Notes: generated from the letters alone by a model not told the origin. Shown: positions 1-8,429, counted from the first letter of the stretch. The stretch is 64,000 bases of DNA from Arthrobacter hankyongi (GCF_022012395.1 NZ_JAKLTQ010000003.1:1-64000); one strand, 5' to 3'. A program made the numbers and translations.

Positions 1-1
1 G

Positions 2-277
2 ACCATCGGCTGCCTGCTCGAGGACCGGCCGGAGCTGCCGGCGGCGGCGAACCCGGACGAGGACGCCATCATCGCCCTGCTGCGCGAGCGCGGCGTCGAA
101 TACACCACCTGGCAGGGCTGGCTCAGGCTCGATGCCCACGAACTCAGCCTCGGTGCCTCATTCGACGGCGGCGAGGACATGCCGGCTGTGGCACGCGAGC
201 GGATCAAGGTGGTGCCCCGGGCCGAGATGGTGGAGATCTCCCGCGACCAGGCCGCGGCCGCTCAGCGGTTGACGTAG
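2..277 (+). CDS. FprA-type ferredoxin/NADP reductase, C-terminal fragment
   Basis: Only the last 91 codons lie in the window, running in from the left edge to a TAG stop. The surviving part (LLRERGV, a GWLRLDAHE stretch, and a closing RIKVVPRAEMVEI) resembles the C-terminal tail of actinobacterial FprA-type reductases. These are cytosolic FAD proteins that pass electrons between NADPH and ferredoxin. The FAD- and NADP-binding motifs that would prove it lie off the left edge, so the call rests on remembered tail similarity only. Its last 16 bases overlap the 3' end of a small gene on the other strand. Confidence 0.5.
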   Translation, partial: TIGCLLEDRPELPAAANPDEDAIIALLRERGVEYTTWQGWLRLDAHELSLGASFDGGEDMPAVARERIKVVPRAEMVEISRDQAAAAQRLT

Positions 278-477
278 AACGTCAGCACGTCGCCGCCGGG
301 CAGCACCAGGCGCACCTTGTCGGTGCTCGTGGCCTCCGCCCGCGATCCGGGATAGGTCCGCTCCAGGCTCCGGATCAGCCGCCTGGTCTCCGCGGTGCCG
401 CTCCCGGCGGCACCGCTTCCGGTCCGCCTTGCTGCTCCCCGCCGCAGCAGAGGCCAGGTGAATGCCACGATGTCCAT
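262..477 (-). CDS. small hypothetical protein
   Basis: This would encode 71 aa from the ATG at 477; an upstream ATG at 525 would add 16 residues. The product is basic, with an Arg-rich middle and a more conserved-looking C-terminus (KVRLVLPGGDVLTFYVNR) that reads like a short beta-hairpin. There is no signal peptide, membrane segment or known motif. It converges on and overlaps the reductase tail by 16 bp and is divergent from the TetR gene. A purine-rich stretch lies upstream of the ATG but the spacing is poor. I do not recognise it. It could be a false ORF in GC-rich DNA, although the C-terminus looks protein-like. Confidence 0.35.
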   Translation of the reverse strand: MDIVAFTWPLLRRGAARRTGSGAAGSGTAETRRLIRSLERTYPGSRAEATSTDKVRLVLPGGDVLTFYVNR

Positions 478-643
478 CCTTGGATTGATGGTCCCCCGCC
501 CGGCAGCCGGGCGGCGGGACTGCATCCCCGGCAGTCCCGGTTCCAGTATCCCGGCCTCTGTGCTCTACGTCACGGCGGCATGCCGCTGGGGCCCGGAAAA
601 GATATTCTGGGCCCACCAGCAGGCAAGGATCCCAAAGGAGCAT

Positions 644-1231
644 ATGGCCCGGCCGCAGAACCCGCAGCGCAAGCCGCAGCTGCTCGCCGACATCCTGGAC
701 TACCTCAAGGACAAGTCGCTGGCCGAGGTGTCCTTCCGCAGCCTGGCCGAGGGGCTGGGGATCAGCAGCTACATGCTGGTCTACCACTTCGGTACCCGGG
801 ACCAGCTCATCGCCGAAATCAGCGACAGGATCTATGCCTCCCTGGGGCCGGACCTCGCGGGGGACCTGTCCGCGCTGGATCCCGCCGGATTCCGGGCGGG
901 CCTGCTGCGGTTCTGGCGCCGCTCGCTGCAGGAGGGCAACCGCCGGCTGCAGCGGCTTGGCTTCGAGGCTGCGGTCCAGGGCGCCGACGGCGGCGGCCAG
1001 GGCCGTGCCGCCGCCGCCGTGTACCTGGCCTGGGCTGAGGCGGCGGCGGGCTGGCTGCGCGCCCGGGGTCTGGCCCCGGCAGAAGCCGGCTCCCAAGGGC
1101 GGATGCTCGCCGCGGGGGTGCACGGACTGCTCTACGACGTCGTGCTGACCGGGCAGCGGCAGGAGGCCACCGCTGCCTTCGAGGCACTGCTGGACGCCTT
1201 CCTGGCCGGGCTGGAGGCGGCCCGGCGATAG
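644..1231 (+). CDS. TetR/AcrR-family transcriptional regulator
   Basis: A 195-aa DNA-binding repressor of the usual TetR length. Residues 12-60 form the N-terminal three-helix domain, with the helix-turn-helix around SFRSLAEGLGISSYMLVYHF (30-49). The Y-HFGTRDQLI segment is the hallmark of the family. The remaining ~130 residues are an Ala/Leu-rich helical ligand-binding domain. The ATG at 644 is chosen because an AAAGGAG ribosome site sits just upstream; longer readings in the same frame would add an unrelated Pro/Arg-rich leader. The gene lies 67 bp upstream of an amino-acid permease in the same direction, so that permease is a plausible target. The ligand is unknown. Confidence 0.85.
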   Translation: MARPQNPQRKPQLLADILDYLKDKSLAEVSFRSLAEGLGISSYMLVYHFGTRDQLIAEISDRIYASLGPDLAGDLSALDPAGFRAGLLRFWRRSLQEGNRRLQRLGFEAAVQGADGGGQGRAAAAVYLAWAEAAAGWLRARGLAPAEAGSQGRMLAAGVHGLLYDVVLTGQRQEATAAFEALLDAFLAGLEAARR

Positions 1232-1298
1232 CCCCTCCGGCCGCGTCCGCTCGGTCCGGAGGGTATTCTTCCGTGGCCAACGCGAGAATACTTGAGCC

Positions 1299-2864
1299 AT
1301 GAGCCTCTTCCGAACCAAGTCGATCGAGCAGTCCATCGCGGACGCGGACGAGCCCGGCCACCAGCTCAAGCGGACGCTGAGCACCTTCGACCTGATGATC
1401 CTGGGCGTGGCGGTTGCCGTTGGCGCAGGCATCTTCTCCGTGGGAGCCAAGGCCGCCGCCAACTATGCCGGTCCGGCCGTGACGCTGTCCTTCGTGCTGG
1501 CCGCCGTCACCTGTGCGCTGGCCATCATGTGCTACGCCGAGTTCGCCTCCACCATCCCGGTCGCCGGCAGCGCGTACACGTACACCTATGCGACCGCCGG
1601 GGAACTGCTGGCCTGGATCATCGGCTGGGACCTGATCCTCGAACTGCTGACCGCCGGTGCCGTCATCGCCAAATACTGGGGCATCTACCTGAGCAATGTC
1701 TTTGCCCTGTTCGACCTGGATGTGCCCTCGACGGTCAACTTCCTGGGCCTGCAGCTGACCTGGGGCCCGCTGCTGGTCGTGGCGGTGTTCACCACGCTGC
1801 TCGTGCTGGGCACCGAGCTGTCCGCCCGGGTGAACAACGTCTTCACGCTGATCAAGGTCGGCATCGTCCTGTTCGTCATCGTGGTCGGCTTCTCCTACGT
1901 GCGGGCGGAAAACTACACGCCCTTCGTCCCCCAATCCGTCCCCACCACCGGCGGCGGCGGAAGCGTCTGGACCCAGTCGCTCTTCTCCTTCCTCAGCGGC
2001 GCGGAGCCGGCCCAGTACGGGGTCCTGGGCATTCTTTCCGGGGCCGCGCTGGTCTTCTTCGCCTTCATCGGTTTCGACGTCGTGGCCACCAGTGCCGAGG
2101 AAGTGCGCCATCCACAAAAGACGCTGCCGCGAGGCATCTTCGGGGGCCTGATCATCGTGACCGTCCTGTACATCCTGGTGGCTCTGGCACTGACCGGCAT
2201 GGTTTCCTACCGGGACCTGGCTGCCGCCGAGTCGCCGTCGCTGGCCACCGCGTTCGTCGACGTCGGCGCGGAATGGGCGGCCGAAGTGATTTCGGTGGGC
2301 ATTTTGATCGGCCTGACCACGGTGATCATGGTCCTGCTGCTGGGGCTGGCCCGGGTCGCCTTCGCGATGAGCCGCGACGGCCTGCTGCCGCGCTGGCTGA
2401 GCCACACCACCGAGCACCACCGGACCCCGGCCCGGGTGCAGATCGTCTCGGGCGTGCTGGTGGCGCTGCTGGCCGGGTTCACCAATGTGGACGTGCTGGA
2501 GGAAATGATCAACATCGGCACGCTCTCGGCCTTCGTCCTGGTCAGTATCGGCGTGGTGGTGCTGCGGAAGAAACGGCCGGACCTGCCGCGCGCCTTCCGG
2601 GTCCCGGGTTCTCCGGTGGTGCCGATCCTGGCGGCGGTGCTGTGCTTCTGGCTGATGCTGAACCTGACCACGCTGACCTGGTTGCGCTTCGCCATCTGGC
2701 TCGCGATCGGCCTGATCATCTACTTCGCCTACGGCCGGCAGCATTCGCGGCTGAACCACCCGGAGTTGGTTCCGCTGGAGCACGACCGGGAGGAAAAGCA
2801 CCGGCTGGCGCACGAGCAGCGGGTGCACGAGCGCGAGGAGCACCGGCGCCACGGGTCCTCGTAA
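1299..2864 (+). CDS. APC-superfamily amino-acid permease (cationic amino-acid transporter type)
   Basis: A 521-aa polytopic membrane protein with about 12 hydrophobic spans between residues 30 and 475. TM1 carries the APC signature around LMILGVAVAVGAGIFSVGAK, where the unwound Gly-Ala-Gly-Ile-Phe binds the substrate amine. TM6 has FFAFIGFDVVATSAEEVRHP, typical of the CAT/YfnA-like APC subgroup that imports basic or neutral amino acids. The C-terminal ~45 residues are cytoplasmic and very rich in His, Glu and Arg. The substrate cannot be read from the sequence. The gene follows a TetR regulator and precedes an ankyrin gene; an operon with either is possible but not shown. Confidence 0.88.
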   Translation: MSLFRTKSIEQSIADADEPGHQLKRTLSTFDLMILGVAVAVGAGIFSVGAKAAANYAGPAVTLSFVLAAVTCALAIMCYAEFASTIPVAGSAYTYTYATAGELLAWIIGWDLILELLTAGAVIAKYWGIYLSNVFALFDLDVPSTVNFLGLQLTWGPLLVVAVFTTLLVLGTELSARVNNVFTLIKVGIVLFVIVVGFSYVRAENYTPFVPQSVPTTGGGGSVWTQSLFSFLSGAEPAQYGVLGILSGAALVFFAFIGFDVVATSAEEVRHPQKTLPRGIFGGLIIVTVLYILVALALTGMVSYRDLAAAESPSLATAFVDVGAEWAAEVISVGILIGLTTVIMVLLLGLARVAFAMSRDGLLPRWLSHTTEHHRTPARVQIVSGVLVALLAGFTNVDVLEEMINIGTLSAFVLVSIGVVVLRKKRPDLPRAFRVPGSPVVPILAAVLCFWLMLNLTTLTWLRFAIWLAIGLIIYFAYGRQHSRLNHPELVPLEHDREEKHRLAHEQRVHEREEHRRHGSS

Positions 2865-2928
2865 CCGGGAAGCGGCGCTGCGGCGGCCGTGGACGCCCGG
2901 CCGGCCCGATCGCCTACCGCGTACCGGC

Positions 2929-2967
2929 CTCCCGCGGTTCGCTTCGCTCGCCGCGGGGCCCTCGGCG
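2929..2967. repeat. REP-like palindromic element
   Basis: Within it CCCGCGG (2931-2937) and CCGCGGG (2951-2957) form a 7-bp stem around a TTCGCTTCGCTCG loop, followed by GGCCCTCGGCG. The layout (CTCCCGC, a TTCG-centred core, CCGCG, a CCCTCG tail) matches the inner part of the larger elements at 40531-40705. It lies between the permease and the ankyrin gene and could also act as a weak terminator. Confidence 0.45.
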
Positions 2968-2981
2968 GATACGCTGGAGCT

Positions 2982-3380
2982 GTGACGAACGAAATCCCGC
3001 TTGATGACGAACAGACCAAACGCGTTGTAGGCCTCGCCATGGACCTTGCCCGCGAGGGCAGGACCGGCGAGCTGGCTGAGTTCCTCGACCACGGGCTGCC
3101 GGTGGATGTCCGTGACCCGGAGGGCAATACGCTGCTGATGCTGGCCGCCTACCACGGACGCGGCGAGACCGTGGGCATGCTGCTCGAACGGGGAGGCGAT
3201 CCCGACCTGCGCAACAACCGGGACCAGTCCCCGATTGCCGGGGCACTGTTCAAGGGTGAAGACGCGGTGGTGGCCAGCCTCCGCGCAGCAGGCGCGGATC
3301 TGGACGCGGGGACGCCCACGGCGCGCGATGCGGCCCGGATGTTCGGACGGGAGCATCTGCTGGCGCAACCGGGGCAATAA
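2982..3380 (+). CDS. ankyrin-repeat protein
   Basis: A 132-aa cytosolic protein starting at GTG 2982. After a helical N-terminus there are two to three ankyrin repeats. The clearest are DPEGNTLLMLAAYHGRGETV (about residues 45-65), continuing into a second ending near RNNRDQSPIAGALFKGED, and a degenerate third near the C-terminus. The gene converges on the catalase gene. In Pseudomonas an ankyrin gene (ankB) sits beside a catalase gene and is needed for full catalase activity, so a catalase-related role is a reasonable inference here. There is no signal peptide or transmembrane segment, unlike the membrane-anchored Pseudomonas protein. Confidence 0.8.
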   Translation: MTNEIPLDDEQTKRVVGLAMDLAREGRTGELAEFLDHGLPVDVRDPEGNTLLMLAAYHGRGETVGMLLERGGDPDLRNNRDQSPIAGALFKGEDAVVASLRAAGADLDAGTPTARDAARMFGREHLLAQPGQ

Positions 3381-3405
3381 ACCAGGGAAGCAAACCGGGG
3401 AAACA

Positions 3406-3448
3406 GCACTGCCCGGGACCGGCCATGGTGGCCGGTCCCGGGCAGTGC
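3406..3448. terminator. bidirectional terminator hairpin
   Basis: A perfect 20-bp inverted repeat (3406-3425 with 3429-3448) around a 3-nt TGG loop, located between the convergent ankyrin and catalase genes. No long T-run follows on either side, as is common in actinobacteria. Confidence 0.7.
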
Positions 3449-3477
3449 CTGGAGGTGGCGGTCAGCGTCCGTCCGCC

Positions 3478-3504
3478 CCCGCCGCTCGCGGCGGGTTCCT
3501 CGGC
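3478..3504. repeat. short REP-like palindrome
   Basis: CCCGCCGC (3478-3485) pairs with GCGGCGGG (3488-3495) around a 2-nt loop and is followed by TTCCTCGGC, the same type of tail seen in the elements at 2929 and 40531. It lies just downstream of the catalase stop codon. Confidence 0.35.
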
Positions 3505-3516
3505 AGGCGGCGAACC

Positions 3517-5016
3517 CTAGACGGCGTCGGAGTTCACGTCCGCCGCGGCGATCTTGCCGGCCTGCAGGGCCTCGATGGCCTTGCGCACGCCCTCGCCGTA
3601 GGCCGGGTCGGCCTTGGTGCAGTTGGCAATGTGCCGCTCGATGGTGGCTTCGGAAGCCCCGTCGATGGCGCGGGCAGTGTTCTCGAAGAGCACCTGCCGC
3701 TGCTCGGCGGTCATCTTCTCGCGGAAGAGGATGCCGGGCTGCTCAAAGTAGTTGTCGTCGTCCTCACGGAAGTTGAACCGGTCGGCCACCGCGCCCACGG
3801 CCTGGGCCGGATCACGGTACGCCGGCTGTTCCTGCCAGCGGCCGTAGGAGTTCGGCTCGATGCCCGGGACCGCACCCTGGTTGCCATCCACGCGCATGGC
3901 GCCGTCGCGGTGGTAGGAGTTGACCAGGCCTGCGCCGCGCGGGTAGTTCACCGGGATCTGGTGGTGGTTGACACCCAGGCGGTAGCGCTGCGCGTCGCCG
4001 TACGAGAACAGGCGGCCCTGCAGCATGCGGTCCGGGGAGAAGCTGATGCCCGGCACGACGTTGGCCGGCGAGAAGGCAGCCTGCTCGACGTCGGCGAAGT
4101 AGTTCTCCGGATTGCGGTTCAGTTCCCACTCGCCGACCTCGATCAGCGGGTAGTCCTTCTTGGACCAGACCTTGGTCAGGTCGAACGGGTGGTACTTGTA
4201 GGTATCCGCGTCGGCCTCGGGCATGATCTGGACCATGAGCTTCCACTTCGGGAAGTCGCCCTGCTCGATCGAATCGAACAGGTCGCGCTGGTGCGACTCG
4301 CGGTCATCGCCCACCAGCTTGGCGGCCTCGGCGTCGGTCAGGTTCTTGATGCCCTGCTGCGTGCGGTGGTGGAACTTCACCCAGAAGCGCTCGCCGGCGT
4401 CGTTGATGAAGCTGTAGGTGTGCGAACCGAAGCCGTGCATGTGGCGGTACGTGGCCGGGATGCCGCGGTCCGACATGACGATGGTGACCTGGTGCAGGGC
4501 CTCGGGCAGGTTGGTCCAGAAGTCCCAGTTGTTCTCGGCGCTGCGCAGGTTGGTGCGCGGGTCACGCTTGACGGCGTGGTTGAGGTCGGGGAACTTCAGC
4601 GGGTCGCGGAAGAAGAAGACCGGGGTGTTGTTGCCGACCAGGTCCCAGTTGCCCTCTTCGGTATAAAACTTGACGGCGAAACCGCGGATGTCGCGCTCCG
4701 CGTCGGCGGCACCGCGCTCACCGGCGACGGTGGAGAAGCGGGTGAACAGCTCGGTCTTCTTGCCTACCTCGGAGAAGATCTTCGCGTTGGTGTACTTGGT
4801 GATGTCATTGGTCACCGTGAAGGTACCGAACGCGCCGGAGCCCTTGGCATGCATGCGGCGCTCCGGGATCACTTCGCGGTCGAAGTGGGCGAGCTTCTCC
4901 AGGAACCAGACGTCCTGCAGCAGCATCGGGCCGCGCGCGCCGGCGGTCAGGCTGTTCTGGTTATCCGGTACGGGCGCGCCCGCAACGGTGGTCAACGGCT
5001 TGGTGTTCTCAGCCAT
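3517..5016 (-). CDS. katA: monofunctional heme catalase
   Basis: 499 aa, the size of clade 3 small-subunit catalases that convert H2O2 to water and oxygen in the cytosol. The distal His is in [14 protein letters not shown] (H56), the distal Asn in [13 protein letters not shown] (N129/N130), and the proximal heme-ligand Tyr in [14 protein letters not shown] (Y339). All essential residues are present. The gene begins 4 bp after the stop codon of a Fur-family regulator, and its GGAGCG ribosome site lies inside that gene's last codons, so the two form an operon. The arrangement resembles catR-catA of Streptomyces, where a Fur homologue represses catalase until peroxide appears. Confidence 0.96.
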   Translation of the reverse strand: MAENTKPLTTVAGAPVPDNQNSLTAGARGPMLLQDVWFLEKLAHFDREVIPERRMHAKGSGAFGTFTVTNDITKYTNAKIFSEVGKKTELFTRFSTVAGERGAADAERDIRGFAVKFYTEEGNWDLVGNNTPVFFFRDPLKFPDLNHAVKRDPRTNLRSAENNWDFWTNLPEALHQVTIVMSDRGIPATYRHMHGFGSHTYSFINDAGERFWVKFHHRTQQGIKNLTDAEAAKLVGDDRESHQRDLFDSIEQGDFPKWKLMVQIMPEADADTYKYHPFDLTKVWSKKDYPLIEVGEWELNRNPENYFADVEQAAFSPANVVPGISFSPDRMLQGRLFSYGDAQRYRLGVNHHQIPVNYPRGAGLVNSYHRDGAMRVDGNQGAVPGIEPNSYGRWQEQPAYRDPAQAVGAVADRFNFREDDDNYFEQPGILFREKMTAEQRQVLFENTARAIDGASEATIERHIANCTKADPAYGEGVRKAIEALQAGKIAAADVNSDAV

Positions 5017-5020
5017 TTAT

Positions 5021-5518
5021 CTATCGCTCCTTGTTGGATCTTCCAATGTGAAGGTCTTTCTGGTCAGTGCAGTCGGGACAGGTGCCCCAGTAGGTGACCT
5101 CGGCTTCGTCGATCGTGAATCCGTGGTCGCCTGCCGCAGTCAGGCACGGCGCGGCGCCCACGGCACAGTCGACGTCGTCGATCCGGCCGCACGACCGGCA
5201 CACCATGTGGTGGTGGTTGTCGCCAACCCGGGTTTCATAGCGGGCCGGGTTCCGCGGGACCTCGATCCGGCGCAGCAGGCCGGAATCGGTCAGGTCCGAA
5301 AGAACCACGTAGACGGACTGCACCGTAATGCCCGGCAATTCCGCCCTGACGGCGCTGACAACATCCTCCGCCACGGCGTGCGGTGCGTGTTCGACGGCGT
5401 CCAGCACGGCCAGGCGTTGCCGGGTGACCCGGCGCCCGTGGTCGTGCAGGCGCTCGGCCCAGCGGGCCTCCCGCGCTGCGCGCTCCGTGACAGATTCCTT
5501 CGAACTCATGTGGCCCAT
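5021..5518 (-). CDS. Fur-family regulator, probably peroxide-responsive (CatR/PerR/FurA-like)
   Basis: 165 aa from the ATG at 5518; the next ATG at 5509 is an equally possible start. A winged-helix DNA-binding domain occupies roughly residues 25-95 (GRRVTRQRLAVLDAV, then a recognition segment SVYVVLSDLTDSGLLRRI). The dimerisation/metal domain holds RVGDNHHHMVCRSCGRIDDV and a second pair CPDC, giving the two CxxC motifs of a structural zinc site plus the His cluster of the regulatory metal site. The gene is immediately upstream of katA and presumably represses both. Two AT-rich palindromes lie just in front of it. Assignment to peroxide rather than iron sensing rests on context. Confidence 0.88.
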   Translation of the reverse strand: MGHMSSKESVTERAAREARWAERLHDHGRRVTRQRLAVLDAVEHAPHAVAEDVVSAVRAELPGITVQSVYVVLSDLTDSGLLRRIEVPRNPARYETRVGDNHHHMVCRSCGRIDDVDCAVGAAPCLTAAGDHGFTIDEAEVTYWGTCPDCTDQKDLHIGRSNKER

Positions 5519-5530
5519 GTAACCACACAA

Positions 5531-5563
5531 TTATGAATAGCTCGTAATAAGGCGAGGCTTATT
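5531..5563. promoter_or_regulatory. candidate Fur/CatR operator
   Basis: An AT-rich island in GC-rich DNA, between the Fur-type gene and the divergent hydrolase. Positions 5531-5550 (TTATGAATAG/CTCGTAATAA) match their reverse complement at 7 of 10 pairs, and AATAAG (5546-5551) pairs perfectly with CTTATT (5558-5563). The TTAT/ATAA half-sites fit known Fur and PerR boxes in general character. Autoregulation of the fur-katA operon is inferred. Confidence 0.45.
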
Positions 5564-5624
5564 TTGTGGCTTCCGCGTTAACATGGAAGCGTGCCTGCCG
5601 GCGCTGCGGGCATAGGGAGGTGTT

Positions 5625-6374
5625 ATGCGCGTCAGCAGCATGGAATGGCAGTGCCTGAGCGTGGAAGGCAGGGAGTTCCGGATCGAGACCCGGGGCTCGG
5701 GGCCGGATCGCTTCGTGCTGGTACCCGGAATCGGCATGTCCCCGCGGTACTTTGTCCCTCTGGTGCGGGAACTGGCATCGACCGCAACGGTGCATGCCGT
5801 GCACCTGCCCGGCTTCGGCGCGGCGCGCCGCCCAGTGCAGGCGCTGCCGATCCCGGAAACCGGCAGACTCGCCGCACAGGCGCTGCAGCAACTCCGGCCT
5901 GGCCGCTTCATCGTCGTCGGACACTCCATGGGATGCCAGGTGGGGGTCGAAATGGCGCTGGCCGACCCGGCATCCGTCCGGTCGCTGGTCCTGCTCGGGC
6001 CCGCCATCAATAGCCGGGAGCGGACCATCCGGCTGCAGCGGCGGAGGCTGATCCAGGATACCTTCCGGGAGCCGGCCATGGTGACGTGGACAGCGGTTGG
6101 CGACTATCTGCGCTGCGGACGCCGCTGGTATTTAGCCAATGCGGAGTACATGATCGGACACCGGCTGGAGGAACGCCTGCCGCTGGTCCGGGTCCCGGTG
6201 GTCCTGGTCCGGGGCGAGCACGATCCCATCGTCCCGCGGTCGTGGCTGACCGAGCTGGCGGCTGCCGGCACGACGGCGGTGGCCGTGGAGGTGCCCGGCG
6301 AGGCCCATGCCGCGATGTACCGGAACCCGGCGGCCGTGGCCCGGCATTGCCGGGAACTGGCGGCCAGATCATGA
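5625..6374 (+). CDS. alpha/beta-hydrolase fold protein
   Basis: 249 aa, starting at ATG 5625 behind a GGGAGGTG ribosome site. The fold signature is clear: an oxyanion-hole region around VLVPGIGMSPRYF, the nucleophile elbow GHSMG (Ser near residue 104), a late acidic residue in VLVRGEHDPIVP, and a catalytic His in PGEAHAAMY. The substrate cannot be told; esterase, lactonase and C-C hydrolase activities are all found in this superfamily. There is no signal peptide. Its stop codon overlaps the start of a second hydrolase gene by 4 bp, so the two are translationally coupled. It is divergent from the Fur-type regulator. Confidence 0.85.
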   Translation: MRVSSMEWQCLSVEGREFRIETRGSGPDRFVLVPGIGMSPRYFVPLVRELASTATVHAVHLPGFGAARRPVQALPIPETGRLAAQALQQLRPGRFIVVGHSMGCQVGVEMALADPASVRSLVLLGPAINSRERTIRLQRRRLIQDTFREPAMVTWTAVGDYLRCGRRWYLANAEYMIGHRLEERLPLVRVPVVLVRGEHDPIVPRSWLTELAAAGTTAVAVEVPGEAHAAMYRNPAAVARHCRELAARS

Positions 6375-7084
6375 GGCGCATCGCGCATACCGCTGCCCGG
6401 CTGCCGGCCCGCGGCTGGTGGTGGCTGCTGGACTACTGCTATGCGGCCCTGAGGCAGCTGAGCGGACTGCTGTTCCGCGCCGATCCGGCGCCCTACCGGC
6501 ATGCGCCGCGCCGCGACCGGCCGGTGCTGCTGATCCCCGGCGTCTACGAGAACTGGCAGTTCATGCACCGGATCGCCCGGCTGCTGCATGCGGCCGGACA
6601 CCCGGTCCATGTGGTCCGTACCCTGGGCTACAACCGCGGCGAAGTGGGCAGGATGGCCGCACTGGTTGCCGGCTACCTGCGCGAGGCCGACCTGCGCAAC
6701 GTGACGATCGTGGCGCACAGCAAGGGCGGGCTGGTCGGCAAGCGTGCGATGCTTTCATCCGCAGCATCCGGGCGGATCCGGCACATGGTCGCAGTCAACA
6801 GCCCGTTCTCCGGGTCCGTCTACGCCAGGTTGTTCCTGGCTCCGAGCATCCGGGCATTCTCCCCGGGCAACCGCGGCCTGCGTGCGCTGTCCGAAGACCG
6901 GTCCGTCAACCACCGGATCACCTCGGTCTTCAGCACCTTCGACCCGCACATCCCCGTCGGCAGCCATCTGCCGGGCGCCGAAAACATCGAACTGGATTCG
7001 GCAGGGCACTTCCGCACCTTGGACGATCCCTCGCTGTCGGAGATCCTGCTGCGGGCCCTGGCCGAACCGGACGCCCGGGGCTGA
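6371..7084 (+). CDS. lipase-like alpha/beta hydrolase
   Basis: 237 aa from ATG 6371, which overlaps the previous gene's stop (ATGA). It has a hydrophobic N-terminal stretch (GWWWLLDYCYAAL, about 15-27) that could lie on the membrane. After that come PVLLIPGVYENWQFM (oxyanion-loop region) and a nucleophile elbow written AHSKGG, the form used by triacylglycerol lipases and PGAP1-like esterases. A catalytic Asp is likely in STFDPHIPVGS and a His in DSAGHF. The pair of unlike hydrolases in one operon suggests consecutive steps on one substrate, but nothing in the sequence identifies it. Confidence 0.78.
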   Translation: MRRIAHTAARLPARGWWWLLDYCYAALRQLSGLLFRADPAPYRHAPRRDRPVLLIPGVYENWQFMHRIARLLHAAGHPVHVVRTLGYNRGEVGRMAALVAGYLREADLRNVTIVAHSKGGLVGKRAMLSSAASGRIRHMVAVNSPFSGSVYARLFLAPSIRAFSPGNRGLRALSEDRSVNHRITSVFSTFDPHIPVGSHLPGAENIELDSAGHFRTLDDPSLSEILLRALAEPDARG

Positions 7085-7148
7085 CCAGCTGCCCGTGCCG
7101 GAGGCTGCGAACGGCGTCCGGGAGTTGCAGCTTGCGTAGAATCTGCTC

Positions 7149-8429
7149 ATGCCCCAACTGCTCGCCGACCTCACGCCGCTGAAGGAAAGCCGGGACTTCC
7201 GGAGGATGTGGACCGGCACCTCGCTCTCCGCCGTCGGCGCCCAGCTGACCCTGGTGGCGGTCAGCCTGCAGGTGTACCAGCTGACCGGATCGACGTTGGC
7301 CGTGGGCGCCATCGGCGTGGTCGGCCTGGTGCCGCTGGTGCTGGCCGGGCTCTACGGCGGTGCGCTGGTGGACGCGCACGACCGGCGCAAGGTGGCCCTG
7401 TACTCCGGCCTGGTGCTGTGGGGCTGCAGCGCCGCCTTCGCCGTCCATGCCTGGCTGGGCCTGCGCGAGGTGTGGCTGCTGTATGTGCTGATCGCCGTGC
7501 ATTCGGCCGCGGCCGGCGTCAACCAGCCCGCCCGCAGCGCGATCGTGCCGCGGCTGGTCAGCCGGCAGTCGCTGCCGGCGGCCAACGCCTTGACCATGAT
7601 GACCTTCGGCCTGGGCATGACCCTCGGCCCACTGCTCGCCGGCGTGCTGGTAGCCGGTGCCGGCTTCGGCTGGACCTATACCGTCGATGTGCTGACGTTC
7701 ACCGCCGCCATGTGGGCGCTGTTCAAGCTCCCGCCGATACCGCCCGAGGGCGAGGTCCGGCGGGCGGGACTGCGCTCGGTGCTGGAAGGGCTGAAGTTCC
7801 TGGGCACGCGGCCGAACGTGCGCATGACCTTCCTGGCGGACCTGGCGGCCATGGTGATGGCGCAGCCGCGCGCGCTGATGCCGGCCATCGGGGCGGTCAT
7901 TATCGGCGGCGGTGAGGCCACCGCCGGTGTCCTGCTGGCCGCGGTGGCGGCCGGGGCGTTCCTTGCCGCGCTCTTCTCCGGGCCGGTCGGGCGGATCCAC
8001 CGGCAGGGCCTGGCCGTGCTGGTGTGCGTGGCGCTCTGGGGCGCCGCCGTGGCCGGATTCGGCGTCGTCGTCGTGCTGGCCGGCAACGCCGGCGCTGCCG
8101 CGCACGGGCAGACACTGCCCTGGCTGGCGGCGGCCGCGCTCTGCCTGGCGGTGGCCGGGGCCGCTGACACGGTCAGCGGCGTCTTCCGGAACACCATCCT
8201 GCAGTCCGCCACCCCCGATGCGATGCGCGGCAGGCTGCAGGGCATCTTCATCGTGGTCGTCGCCGGCGGCCCGCGGCTGGGCGACGCCGTCGCCGGCGGC
8301 AATGGGCAGTGGCTCGGCGAAGGCCTGGCGGCCGTGCTCGGCGGCATCGCCTGCATCCTGCTCGTCGGGCTGCTGCACCGCCTGCAGCCGGGCTTCGCCC
8401 GTTACGACGCCCGCCGCCCCGTACCGTAG
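7149..8429 (+). CDS. MFS transporter, EntS/MFS_3-type exporter
   Basis: 426 aa with about 12 transmembrane helices. The N-terminus (LKESRDFRRMWTGTSLSAVG) and the conserved loop 2-3 motif YGGALVDAHDRRKVAL match the MFS_3 group, which includes the enterobactin exporter EntS and many drug efflux proteins. VNQPARSAIVPRLV in the central region is also typical of this group. It is proton-driven; the substrate is unknown. An iron-uptake operon 2 kb downstream makes siderophore export conceivable, but no siderophore biosynthesis genes are in view. It stands alone, with 64 bp before it and 89 bp after. Confidence 0.85.
   Translation: MPQLLADLTPLKESRDFRRMWTGTSLSAVGAQLTLVAVSLQVYQLTGSTLAVGAIGVVGLVPLVLAGLYGGALVDAHDRRKVALYSGLVLWGCSAAFAVHAWLGLREVWLLYVLIAVHSAAAGVNQPARSAIVPRLVSRQSLPAANALTMMTFGLGMTLGPLLAGVLVAGAGFGWTYTVDVLTFTAAMWALFKLPPIPPEGEVRRAGLRSVLEGLKFLGTRPNVRMTFLADLAAMVMAQPRALMPAIGAVIIGGGEATAGVLLAAVAAGAFLAALFSGPVGRIHRQGLAVLVCVALWGAAVAGFGVVVVLAGNAGAAAHGQTLPWLAAAALCLAVAGAADTVSGVFRNTILQSATPDAMRGRLQGIFIVVVAGGPRLGDAVAGGNGQWLGEGLAAVLGGIACILLVGLLHRLQPGFARYDARRPVP

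Noticed and set aside
819-3377. An 852-codon minus-strand frame over the permease
   Set aside because: It is antisense to a clear APC permease and a TetR gene. Gln/Arg/His-rich translation without motifs.
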